This document shows, piece after piece, positions 54,218 through 63,995 of a stretch of DNA of 64,000 bases (its first letter is position 1; each line of letters starts with the position of its first letter). The notes under the pieces are model-generated. The model saw only the letters and a list, made by a program, of their open reading frames with translations, was not told the DNA's origin and did no database searches. The position numbers and the translations under genes are program-made. The DNA is from Hymenolepis diminuta (Eukaryota > Platyhelminthes > Cestoda > Cyclophyllidea > Hymenolepididae), in NCBI GenBank assembly GCA_900708905.1, contig CAADRB010000051.1, forward strand, positions 821,694 through 885,693. The letters are read 5' to 3'.

Positions 54218-54622
54218 TTGAAGGATGACTCTCAATGCATTTCCAGAATTACTCTTTATTCCCATCCTCTATGAAAATATTTCGGTTTTTCGTCTACGAA
54301 ATCACAGTGATATCTTTATGACCCTATGACTCAAACCTCTATCTGTCATATCTAGACAAGTTTATTGATTCTCTTTTCTTCCACAACTGCCCCATTTCGT
54401 TTGAAAGTATATCTGCACTCATACCTCACGCGCACCCTTGCCTAAGCGACTCTCCCCTTAGTTGGCTTTGTATTTCCACTCACACAGGGGCGGACACACG
54501 CTCCTACGCTGCCCTCTCATCGCCTTTGTTTCTCATCACTCTTACCCCGTTGAACCCTCATTGTGGCTTGATCAATACATTTTGACCTAAGCAGGTCTTG
54601 ATGTTCTGCTCTAGAACAAAAG
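54218..54622 (-). repeat. Dispersed repeat family A, copy 5
   Basis: Full-length in reverse orientation: GAAGGATGACTCTCAATGCA, CGGTTTTTCGTCTACGAAAT, CAAACCTCTATCTGTCAT and GATCAATACATTTTGACCTA are complements of successive blocks in copy 1. Confidence 0.78.
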
Positions 54623-55060
54623 AACTAGGCAGTAGAATTTACACTGTGAATGACATCGAGAAAATGATACGCGTGAGTGGCCAAGTCACGAAAATATCTA
54701 AACCTAGAAATTATAATCTCTCGAACCAATAGGCCTAAACTTAAACAACTGGTCATGCTTATCACCTAGGCAACAATATATTAATAAATCTAAAATCTCT
54801 TAAGGCAAGCTTCTCACCCCCTTAACTCACATTCGGTCATTACGCATTCAAAACTTTTGAAGATAATCTCCTAATTTCTTTGTTAACAAATTTTTCTTCG
54901 TCTTTTCAAGTTATTTGACCATACCTAAATTGAGGTGTAGTAAATGGAAACCTTAAATATGCCAGCCGACCGCTCTAAAGCTATGAAGATGAACGAATGC
55001 ATTTAAGAAGTACAATGCAAAGCCAGATTTTCTAGAGTATTTTCTGAACAAAAGCCCATG

Positions 55061-55257
55061 TAAGGTCGGCGGCGCAGCGGTTAACGTGATAAACTGCAAA
55101 ACAAGAGTTCAATGGCCGTTGGTGTGCATCCAGTGAGTGGAACGACAAACCGCACTGATAGGGTCTGACTAATAAAGAAGTGGAATAAATCGAATTTCTC
55201 ATCCGGGAATCTCCATGATGCTATTCCCTTATCTGAAATGATTGTTGAAACATGGGC
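55061..55257 (+). repeat. SINE-like repeat family F, copy 2
   Basis: Best tRNA-like head of the family: GGCGGCGCAGCGGTTAACG (box A-like) and GAGTTCAATGGCC (box B-like) about 30 bases later. Then the body AAACCGCACTGATAGG, TAATAAAGAAGTGGAATAAA and CGGGAATCTCCATGATGCTA follows. Immediately followed by copy 3 in the same orientation. Confidence 0.55.
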
Positions 55258-55455
55258 CGTGATAGTGGGGCGACTAACGTACTCTTCTGAGAAGACAAAA
55301 GTCATGGGTTTTAACTCGCTGGCTCATACGCAGTGACGCGATAGAAAACCGCAAGGGTTAATTCTTGTCAATGAGAGAGGGGTAAAATGCGAGTTTTTCA
55401 TGACTGTCCCTGGGGTACCTTCCCTCCATCCAAAACAAGTGTGGTGAACACTTCC
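55258..55455 (+). repeat. SINE-like repeat family F, copy 3 (tandem with copy 2)
   Basis: GGGCGACTAACGTACTC head, GGGTTTTAACTCGCTGG at the box-B position, and the body GAAAACCGCAAGGGTTAA, GGGGTAAAATGCGAG, AAGTGTGGTGAACACTT in the order seen in copies 1 and 2. Confidence 0.5.
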
Positions 55456-55459
55456 ATTA

Positions 55460-56680
55460 GTAGGCTTGGTTAACTGTATGCAATGCCACAGCAACAGTTA
55501 AATACCGATTCAATTATTGCGCATAGACGTAGGGGTGTATTACATATAATGGTCGTGTAAGGCTTATATTTCAAAGATGAGCTGGACATCATTCTCAACC
55601 TTGTATTAATGTGAAGATAAAAATGAATTGAACTCTATCTAAATGCGGCCATTCGAAAGCCATAGATAAGTAGAAGAGAGCTGTTAAAAATATTAAACTG
55701 GATCTTGTTGCTGTAAACTCCGCAAAGATACTTGTATGATAGTACTTTGGGATAGATAAAACAATGCAAGGGGATAACGAATGCGCTTTTTCATATCGTT
55801 TAAGAGAAATCTTCTAGTTAAATAAGCAATGACTTAAAATAAACTGAAATAGGAAAATTTGATGTGCGTAATCTTGCATTACGAGTTTCTTTCTAATGAT
55901 ATGAAAAGTCAGTAAACGCTGATATGGCATACTGCATTTTCTTCTGTAAACGGAGATGGCATGACCAGCTAAAGAACTGAATCAAACGCTCAACAAGCTC
56001 AAATATCTTGAGCAGGGACTCATCTATGGAACTGGAAATCATTTATTATACTACTTTTACGACTAAATTCCACATGAAAACACGAGGAATTCATAGTCTG
56101 CAAAACACAAATGGGAATATGGATGCCATGACGTCAAAATCAAGTTTGTTCGCCCTTTCCTCCGTAACATGCCTTACGAGGCCATTTTAGTGTTTCTCTT
56201 AATCAAATGCTATTCCATGACTGAAATTTGCAGAAATTTTTTGCAAACCTATGCCAAATAATGATAGCATATTTTGCAAAAACGCTCGATATGCGGAACA
56301 CAGTACAGATCCTGGCGTTATATGTATTCCTTGCTTAACTACTTGTAAATAGAAACAGTTACTTACGTACTTTGAAAAAATAATTAGATATAAACACGAT
56401 ACGATCACGAGATCCAACCAGGTGAAAAATAGTGGATTTTAACCATTCTTCTACAGAGAATAAAATGAGCTAGAAAATCTATTTCCAAATGTATATTTTC
56501 TACCACAATAAACAAAGTAGAAATTTTCAAACAGCTCTCTAAATAAAAAATTACCATAAGTGTCTTAAGAAAATAAGAACATAAAAGCATGACGAAATGA
56601 AGTCTAACTCGCATTTTAGGATCGCAATCTTAAAAGTACACTTTCCCAAGACTAATAAGGCATTGGTTATGCATTTTCAT
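55460..56680. other. No recognised gene
   Basis: Short open frames at 56,008-56,614 on both strands lack motifs or splice support. Confidence 0.4.
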
Positions 56681-56683
56681 GTC

Positions 56684-56689
56684 TTTAAT
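56684..56689 (-). terminator. Possible polyadenylation signal (ATTAAA) of the mitochondrial-protein gene
   Basis: TTTAAT on the + strand, about 200 bases after the stop codon of the 121-aa gene; the first recognisable hexamer on the - strand there. Confidence 0.3.
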
Positions 56690-56889
56690 AAAAATAATTA
56701 AATAAAATCAACTAAGAAATATACACTTTGCTGGAATATATCTAAAAAAACGGGTGACGTGTTATGAACGAATATATATTTTGTATTATACGCAAGGATA
56801 TTCTAAAAAAGTCTCACACTAACTTAATATGAGTCGATCCTGATGTAAAAGAGAGATTATATCCTTGAGATAGAAGGCGGTTTCGATAA

Positions 56890-57255
56890 TTAAACTTCCT
56901 TGCCAGATCTGGCTTTCCTAAGAGGATTATCGTAGGGGAATTCCAAATCTCCATTGTGGTGCATTCTCACAGGCGGCAACCGTGGATCGGTATTGTAGTT
57001 AGATCCGAAATAATGCTTGTTGAAATAATACTCGTCTCGAGGTTTCTCATCATAGAATGGAAGGTGGATATCAGGATTCTTGAAGACACAAGTGATGGTG
57101 TAGGTCGCCAGAGCTGTCAAACCTCCTCCCACAACAAAAATGAGATAGGTTACCGCAAAATTCTTTTTCATCCATGTCACAATAAATCCCCGTTGATTTT
57201 TAACCGTTGAAAATAACCTAACTGGGGAACCTAAAATAGGGAGACGCGAAAACAT
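56890..57255 (-). CDS. Small mitochondrial inner-membrane protein, possibly complex I accessory subunit (NDUFA3-like)
   Basis: Complete single-exon frame of 121 codons plus stop. The N-terminus (MFSRLPILGSPVRLFSTVKN) is basic and hydroxylated without acidic residues, a typical mitochondrial presequence. One membrane segment follows (about residues 33-57, AVTYLIFVVGGGLTALATY). A polar, Tyr/Asp-rich C-terminus follows with RLPPVRMHHNGDLEFPYDNP. The order TM with FVVGG, then PVR..GD/N..P, resembles NDUFA3 (B9), a supernumerary subunit of respiratory complex I with one transmembrane helix, though this protein is longer than the roughly 84-aa human one. Other single-span respiratory subunits remain possible. 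Two CCAAT pentamers, one on each strand, lie 45-75 bases upstream. Confidence 0.8.
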   Translation of the reverse strand: MFSRLPILGSPVRLFSTVKNQRGFIVTWMKKNFAVTYLIFVVGGGLTALATYTITCVFKNPDIHLPFYDEKPRDEYYFNKHYFGSNYNTDPRLPPVRMHHNGDLEFPYDNPLRKARSGKEV

Positions 57256-57299
57256 AATTAAACCCTACGCCAAATTAAAGACAAAAGGCAAAAATGAGG

Positions 57300-57329
57300 C
57301 CAATGTATAACGAAGAACATTTTTATTGG
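57300..57329 (-). promoter_or_regulatory. CCAAT boxes upstream of the mitochondrial-protein gene
   Basis: CCAAT on the + strand at 57,300-57,304 and on the - strand at 57,329-57,325, within 75 bases of the start codon; likely NF-Y sites. Confidence 0.35.
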
Positions 57330-57339
57330 CTGATGAAAT

Positions 57340-58990
57340 GCAATCCAAGGCAGTAAATTTCAAATGGAAATTACAAACAGCATTCAAAAGCATAATAAGA
57401 GCATCGTATAAAGGCATAATATTTTTAGCTATTACAAAATACTCCGTTTAATGCCACTTTATTGATATATGTGAATAGATTGTTAAATGTAGGTATTGGT
57501 ATCTTTTTTACCAGTCACAAATTGTATTCAGAGAAAAAATACATTTTAAACATTTGGTTTTAACGATGCTTTCTTGAAAAATTGAGCTCATATTTACATA
57601 AATGCTACATAGTTCCAAAACTTTCATTCCGATATATTTCGCTACCAATTATGTAGTTAGAAACAGTCATTTGCAAATCCAGCCAGAGATAATTCTCTTA
57701 AAGTCAGATTGAGACGGTTGTTAATATGTACTTCATTTGGATAATAATATACACTTTTTAAATCGTAAGGAATTGAGAGTTGGTATGAAATTACCAAGGA
57801 GGCGAAAATGATAATTATATTACGATAGGGTTACCAGTTGAATTGAACAGGTAGGATAAAGGCAATGGCGATTGATAACTTTTTCAGTAATCAACAAGCC
57901 ACTATTCAAATAAGTTAAGAAACCTTAGTAACTGTAATTCAGGAAAGTTTAAATCAAAAATAAATATTACCTGTCTTATAAAATTCATATTCTACGTTCT
58001 CCATAGAACTAAAAGCTTAACGTGACTTTGTAAATGTCAACTAATGAAATCTGAAGTAAGTCGAGTTCGTCTATTTGTAATTGTTTTTTGGCTAATAGAT
58101 TCACCACCGACAAAAAAAGAAAGGTAGCAAGGTAGCATAGCGACGTGCGTCGGTAACTCAGATGCTTGTGGGTCGAGTGGCAGAAACTGTCGTCGCTTCG
58201 ATTTGGCATCGTGGAATTGTAGCGAGTTGTACTTCTCATCCTAATCCTTAGATGATCGGCTCTAAACAAAACTTGCATGATCCGCATATTGAATAATGTT
58301 CACCATATCCTCAAGCGCCATTCTCCTGATTGAGAATCTTAGGTTCGGGAATGTCAGATTTTATTGCTGTAAAGTTAAACGACTGTACGAGTTCTCGCTT
58401 CCGTAATCTGGAATCAACTGATTTGGTCAGAAACTTGTTAATTCTGTTTTATATGCTAAAGTGTCAACCTATTTAGTAATGTTATTCGAAAGAAATTAAT
58501 CTGAATGCTCTGATACACTAAGATGGTAACTAGATTTGTCATTCAGTTCTTTATCTAATGCTAAAACATGGGGAGGCTTATCGTATTTATTCCCTTCAAA
58601 TAAAAGATTTTATTTTGTCACAACTTTTCGGATATGTTTATACATAGTAATTGAGAAAATAGCTCACTTCCATAGCAAAGCAATTTAGACCACGGAGATA
58701 AATAGCTTAGGTTTCTTCTGTGAGAGAGACCAGCAGTGAACCAGACAAACTGTCGGGAGTCGGACGTGATACTCATAATTAACTGAGAAATGTGTGCCAA
58801 ACCAGTCATCCACAAGAGTTATCTTTATGAAGATTGAAAATTTACTCTATAAAAAGATCTGTAAATGTTTTGATATTCCAGAATGCTCCAAGTTATTGAT
58901 ACACTATGAAGTTCGGAAACCAGCTGTCTGTGAAAGGTGATGAAAAAAGATTCGGGTCAACGTAAAGACCAATAAGAACTGCCAAGCAGG
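57340..58990. other. No recognised gene
   Basis: A 92-codon - frame at 58,009-58,287 overlaps a GC-richer patch (58,140-58,290), part of which (GTGGCAGAAACTGTCGTCGC) resembles 41,950 (GTGGCGAAAACGGTTGTCGC). A short repeat is more likely than a gene. Confidence 0.4.
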
Positions 58991-58994
58991 ATTC

Positions 58995-59125
58995 AAGGCA
59001 GTGTTTCACATATAGTCCTTGTTTAGGTAACAAAGGGTTTTAGAAGTACCTGCGTTCTGTCTTATCCCTCCCCCTTAGTTCTTAGTCAACCGCAGCCTAG
59101 TGATATCTAGTGGACAGATAGATAT
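58995..59125 (+). repeat. Dispersed repeat family H, copy 1
   Basis: CACATATAGTCCTTGTTTAG, TTTTAGAAGTACCTGCG and GCCTAGTGATATCTAGTGGA align with 63,000-63,120. Confidence 0.45.
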
Positions 59126-59616
59126 CTTGCAAGTATTATAACAGTATGAAAGAGCCTTATTTTGAAGCAAAGGATTTTATCCAAAAATGATAAGTGTAAC
59201 GAAAATCCAATTTTGCTAGATTCCCTTTATCAACTGACTTTAGTTTCCTATTCTACTCGACTTCTTCCTTTTAACCTAGACTGTTCTGCATTCATGGTGC
59301 TTTCAAGAAATGAATATTTTGCCTTGAAGTGGGTAATAAATACAAAGATAGCACAAATGAATTAATTTTTATCTGAGAATGATTTATTTATTTTACGATA
59401 TCCCAGTTCCAGATGGAGAAGGGAGCGGAAAACACCCAAGTCAATTAGGCATAAAACGAACTTTAATTATGACCATGAGATATAAAAACGGGTCAATAAT
59501 ATAAATATAAGAGAAATGTAACAGACACAACCAATAAAAAGTTGTTTCTCAAGGGGGAAATATTTAATGAAAAATTTTTTTCACCTTAATATTATATATT
59601 TGTGTTGAAATAGATC

Positions 59617-59890
59617 TGTAAGGGATGCTATACAAATAAGCCTTTTTGCTAAACCTTAGTAATGCTCATAGAAGTCCAACTAGACTCCAGCAGAGTCCTC
59701 TAGTATAAATTTGTCCCCAAAATTAGCTCGGCTATGTCCAAAGTAGCAAAAATAAAGAAGGTATGGGGTGAAGAGAGCTTATTGCACGCTATGGCTCACT
59801 GTCAACATGCTTAGTCATTAAATGTAATTAACGCTATGCTGTCGGAATACTGATTGATGATTGGCTGTATCTTTAGAGGAGAACTGATCA
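59617..59890 (-). mobile_element. LTR (3' copy) of the Ty3/Gypsy relic
   Basis: Aligns in reverse complement with the solo LTR at 40,553-40,876 over nearly its length. Exact shared words are GAGGACTCTGCT and AGCAAAAAGGCTTATT, plus GCTACTTTGG and GAGCTAATTT-type blocks, a CAGCCAATCA block and AATAAG at the expected polyadenylation position. The 3' end (CTTACA) is at 59,617. The outer 5' limit near 59,890 is an estimate. Confidence 0.6.
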
Positions 59891-59899
59891 GGAGTATTG

Positions 59900-60740
59900 G
59901 GTTGGTGTATATTATCAGAAGATACAGCAGGAGGAGGGCTAGGAAGTACAGAATCAGGGTTTACAAGCTGTTCGATTTCCAGATTGAGATTTTCATTCGT
60001 CTATAGTGTCTTCTTTCGACGTCATCTCCATGCTGGGTTTTGACTTATCACAAATTGTAAGTAGGTTGCATGTGTTAACTTTCCTCGAGAATGTTGCTTT
60101 TGGTAAACTTGAGGGGTGAAATTTATAACTGATGGTTTGAAGTTTAGCTGACGACGATGGAGCTTGTGAAGAGGTTGGCATGTTAATGGAGATCGTCTTT
60201 GAGGGATTGATCTTTGTAGTCAGCCCTTTCCGGCGAAATTATGAGGCTTGGGAACCAGCGACGGATTGGTGCGGATTAGGTAATGTTGGCACCTTGTGAT
60301 CCTCCATAGTAGAAGTCGGTGTTTGATGCTCTTTTGTTGCATGGCTGATTGAGGTGGTTTTTGTCAGTTCGCTGAAGTAGGTTTTGATGTCTTCCTCTTT
60401 CGCTTGTCTCGTGTCTTGCGTGAGGCGATGGCCTGTTCTAAAAGAAAGTCATGAATATCCTCTTGTACAGGATTGGAGTTAGCAGAGAGTTCCGGAAGTT
60501 CTTGGGAGAGCTCTCGTATATCAATTAGGAACAACTGATATCGAGTTCCGTAGCTGAGTTGGTTGCTTTGGAAGATTGCTTGCAATTAGGTTCAAAGATC
60601 CTACAATGTTCAAGTCTTGGTTTATTGGAGTCAAATTAGCACAGAGAAGTACATAGAAATCGAAAAAAATAGCTGCTTGTCGATTCCAGAGTCAGGCCGG
60701 TGGGTTGAAGAAAGCATTTTTCTGCGGAATGAGGGATAAC
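59900..60740 (-). mobile_element. Internal part of the Ty3/Gypsy relic, mostly unrecognisable
   Basis: Just after gag, the - strand reads SVIPHSAEK...GLTLES (about 60,660-60,745), reminiscent of the region after the catalytic Asp of retroelement aspartic proteases, but the DTGA motif itself is not visible. Two - frames (60,364-60,585 and 59,993-60,181) are lysine/serine-rich. The first contains YGTR and DIHDFLLEQ, which could be a decayed protease end. No reverse transcriptase, RNase H or integrase sequence is present, so most of pol has been lost. Confidence 0.4.
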
Positions 60741-60744
60741 ACTG

Positions 60745-61560
60745 ACTTAAGAACCGGTGGAGTTCCTCTGAGAGGTAGTTATTTCGGTCTTAGTATATTT
60801 GCAGCCTGGCTGACATTTCTTGGAGTCATCTCCATACGTCCTATGATAGTAGCAGATTTTAATTCGATGCTTTGAAGAGCTATCAGATCGTTTCAGGAAA
60901 ACGAAGACGATCGATAAGTTCTTGGAGTTTGTCGGCCGATTCAGCTGATTCATCAAGGCTGTATCTGTTAGCACAGGTAGCTAGACATGCCAATACGTTT
61001 ACAGGAAGATGCTTTATTCATAACTATCCCAGCATCATGTCATCGACCCTAATTTCACCAGTGAGGAGTCGCATATGACGAAGAAGTTGAGAAGAAGTGC
61101 GACCTCCTAGTTCGACTTGTGGGAGCAATTGTTGCAGACGTTTCTCCTGAGAATCAGAGACGACCAATGACAGCTCTTTTAAGTGTGCCATAAGAGTTGT
61201 CTTCTGGTGCCTTGTCGACAATATCGATGACTTAAGCGCCGACACCGGTTGAGAGAGCAGAATAAGCATGTTGAAACATTGTTTTCTGCTTGGTAATGCG
61301 CCGCAACTGAAAAATGTTCTCCAGTTGTGAGAACCAGACAAATGGGGTTCTTAGATCGAGGACAGGATAAGTGATAGGAGCAGCCACTGCGTTCACTACA
61401 TGTTCCGTTTCATTAGATATTTTAGGGCTGAGGAGAGAGGATAAAAAGAATGACTTTGGTGAATTGGTGAAAATTGTTGGAGAAAGAAATCAAACAATGT
61501 GTTGCGCAGAAGGAGAAAATCACAGTGCCAGAGAGAAAAGGATTACGTTCGGCTGAGCAA
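60745..61560 (-). pseudogene. Decayed Ty3/Gypsy gag
   Basis: Pieces in shifting frames, in the correct order on the - strand, match gypsy/CsRn1-type gag. FVWFSQLENIF lies near 61,310-61,345 and EKRLQQLLPQVELGG near 61,100-61,145, followed by SQLLRHMRLL. A SADKLQELIDRL-type stretch lies near 60,915, and a nucleocapsid zinc-knuckle-like CYYHRTYGDDSKKCQPGC near 60,800-60,855. Stops and frameshifts separate them, so it is non-functional. Confidence 0.75.
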
Positions 61561-61578
61561 ATCACATCAAGGTCACCA
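61561..61578 (-). other. Primer-binding site, tRNA-Trp type
   Basis: The - strand TGGTGACCTTGATGTGAT differs at three bases from the complement of the 3' end of eukaryotic tRNA-Trp (TGGTGACCCCGACGTGAT). It lies directly after the LTR remnant, where the primer site belongs. All three changes are C to T. This primer choice is characteristic of CsRn1-like gypsy elements known from flatworms and insects. Confidence 0.65.
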
Positions 61579-61582
61579 ATTC

Positions 61583-61645
61583 TGCCAAACCTTAGTAATG
61601 CTCTTAGAAGTCCATCTAACCTCTAGCAGAGTCCTCTAATACAAG
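61583..61645 (-). mobile_element. Truncated 5' LTR of the Ty3/Gypsy relic
   Basis: About 63 bp nearly identical to 59,647-59,710 (CTTAGTAATGCTC, AGCAGAGTCCTCTA), in direct orientation. Both the upstream U3/R part and the last about 30 bases of the LTR are missing here. Confidence 0.6.
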
Positions 61646-61649
61646 TGCA

Positions 61650-62145
61650 CTTTCCAGAATGTTTAAACACTCGCGAGATTCTCTTAATCAGCCCTGATAG
61701 CGTTGCGAACTCCACAGACCTTCGAAAATTACATTGCGTCAGACGACTAATCGGAACTACGATGATTAGATTTAAAAATGTACTGCTAAATTCTATGATG
61801 TCTGGACGTAGTAAAATGGTCTAGTCAAAATAGTTTCTCTCTGGGTGTCTGAATAGTTCCATTAACTGTTTCCAAGCAAAACATTAATTTTTATAGTTTC
61901 CTTTTTCACCAAAAATGCATACTGATTCGCATTTTCACTTCGTTGTAATCGCATTTTTTGTGATGCACTACGTGAGTTGGTTATAACTGGCCTTTCTTAT
62001 TTACGACTAATTTTAACACCGTTAGCCGAATAAACAAAATTTTGTTTACACCAACAAACAACCACTTTTAGAGAATTTTGTATCCAAAGCGATTTTCCAC
62101 TTAGCTCCAACCTCGATCCGAAGGTAATTAGATTGTTGCAAGATA
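61650..62145. other. No recognised feature
   Basis: Flank of the LTR relic; no further similarity to the LTR and no gene seen. Confidence 0.4.
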
Positions 62146-62149
62146 GGAC

Positions 62150-62440
62150 TTGAAGGTCACCGAATGAAGCAGGATAAGAATCAACAAGTGTAAGACCACA
62201 AAAGAGAAAGAGTAAAGATTTAGCAAGGATATTATTCTAATGAGAAGTAATAGAGAGCGAATGAGAGAGGAAGGAAGACTTCAGTAATGTGGAGGGCAAC
62301 TGATGTGCTGGAGATAGGAGCTGACTGGAGGAACTGCAGATAGAGACCCGGCTGTAGGAGATTAACAGAAGTGAATTGGATGGCTGTGTGATGGTAATTG
62401 GAAGACAGTAAGATTACAGGTTAGAGAGAATTCTATTGTT
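62150..62440 (+). repeat. Dispersed repeat family B, copy 2
   Basis: AAGCAGGATAAGAATCAACA, CAAGGATATTATTCTAATGA, GAGATAGGAGCTGACTGGAG, CCGGCTGTAGGAG and GAGAGAATTCTATTG follow the order of copy 1 at 39,595. Confidence 0.65.
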
Positions 62441-62999
62441 CTTTTTAATGATAAGCGTTCATTAATGCGATGGTAATTAATAAATAACCGATTTCATTGG
62501 GACAAGATTTTGCTTTGATTATTGTCATGGTTTTGTCAAAACAATAGGGCATAAATCACTTGTAGAGAACAATTTTTCCCAAAAAACAAAGAGCCAAGAA
62601 TGCTTGCAGTGTCTGTTACAAATCGATGAGCACAATATTCAACCGCAAGTACAATTATATGGCGAATCCGCCAATATCGGTTTGAATTCATTAGATGGGC
62701 CTAATTAAAACCCAATTCCCCTTCATTATCTCATGATGAAAGTTCTCTGCCTTCTTCCTTCTGGGTCTGAGCAACTTTGTCCATAGTATGCCTCAGTAAT
62801 CTAAATTATATTAGTTACTACATGCCTAATTTCCTAAACTTCCTGGTGGGAAGTGAACTAGCAAAGCTCAAAGCCGCGGAATTTTATCTCTAAGTAGCCC
62901 ATCATCCTACTCAAGATGCGAATGCCAGTCCTGACAGTCTAACAGTAATTACGGACAAAAAACATTATCAATCTGGTGATGTTTTGATCTCCAAACAAT

Positions 63000-63120
63000 T
63001 TGTATTCATATATAGTCTTTGATGAATTAATAAAGCGTCTTGAAGTAACCGACACCTGGTTACTTCTCACTCCCTTCAAGTCTGAGTAAATCGAGGTTAG
63101 CGATATTTGGTGGAAGCATG
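63000..63120 (+). repeat. Dispersed repeat family H, copy 2
   Basis: TTCATATATAGTCTTTGATG, GTCTTGAAGTAACCGACACC and GTTAGCGATATTTGGTGGA align with copy 1 at 58,995. Confidence 0.45.
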
Positions 63121-63478
63121 GATCATAACGGCAGGAAACTAGACTGTCAACAGTGCAGTCTTACTTTACAAAAGTTTTTGTATATAAATTAGAAATGCTT
63201 TCCAGCCACATCTGCATAAATTGCATTTATACTGGTATCTTGACTTGCTCCGATAACATGGGATTGACCTGTAATGCACCTTCCCCTGAGCATCATTTCA
63301 GAAAAATAAGTCGCAAGTGTTCTAAATCATATTCAAATTGCCATCATTCTGCAGATAGTTCTACAAAGTTTCGAGTGTACAGAAAATCATGTTTGGGGAG
63401 GGGGGGGGGAGGGAGCAGCAGAACAACACAAGAGAAATAAGATTGATAGAAAATTCAGGATGAATCACGCGGCGGACC

Positions 63479-63663
63479 TCATACAACGGGATTATCTGAA
63501 TTATTGAGGTTTAGTGTGGCTTTTGAGCTGTTCTCGACATTATCTCTCACATCACCCTTGTCATCTGTCGTTGTTGGCTTGTCATTGGTGATTGCTTGTT
63601 GGTTGACACTTAACATGCGCTGTATACCCTCCTTCACTATTTGGTAATTGTATTCAATAACAC
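63479..63663 (-). CDS. Terminal exon of an unrecognised gene (5' part outside the window)
   Basis: On the - strand a good acceptor (ACCTTCCAG, AG at 63,665-63,664) is followed by an open frame in phase 1, from VIEYNYQIVKEGIQRML, through a Thr/Asp/Asn-rich tail (TTTDDKGDVRDN), to ...NNSDNPVV and TGA at 63,481-63,479. Codon use and GC content are higher than in the flanks. The first half is amphipathic and the tail hydrophilic, as in many cytosolic C-termini. Upstream exons would lie right of 63,700 and none is visible. I do not recognise the protein. Confidence 0.45.
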
Positions 63664-63804
63664 CTGGAAGGTAAAGTTTAATATGATATATAAACATGAC
63701 GGTTTTTCTATTTTTATTACTATCAGAGAGTTCATCTTGAGTGAGCTCTGTTATGCCTAAAATGCCCTCACTGGCCTCACCTCTACCTGCTCGTGCTCAA
63801 ATGA

Positions 63805-63995
63805 GCAAAAATGAAATGACCCAACATTCAATTAAATAAACTAGTTAACAAGCTCTAAACACAGTGAACATGGACTCATTCAGAAACCCAGGAGTCAAAT
63901 AATAAAAATTGAATATTACAATATGAGAAAGTAGACAACTCAAACTCAGATAAAGTAAGGCTCTCGATGCCATGATTTCATTATAAACACCCATT
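63805..63995 (+). repeat. Dispersed repeat family E copy at the window edge
   Basis: GAAATGACCCAACATTCAAT, CATGGACTCATTCAGAAACC, CAGGAGTCAAAT and CAGATAAAGTAAGGCTCTCG, all in family order. Confidence 0.6.
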
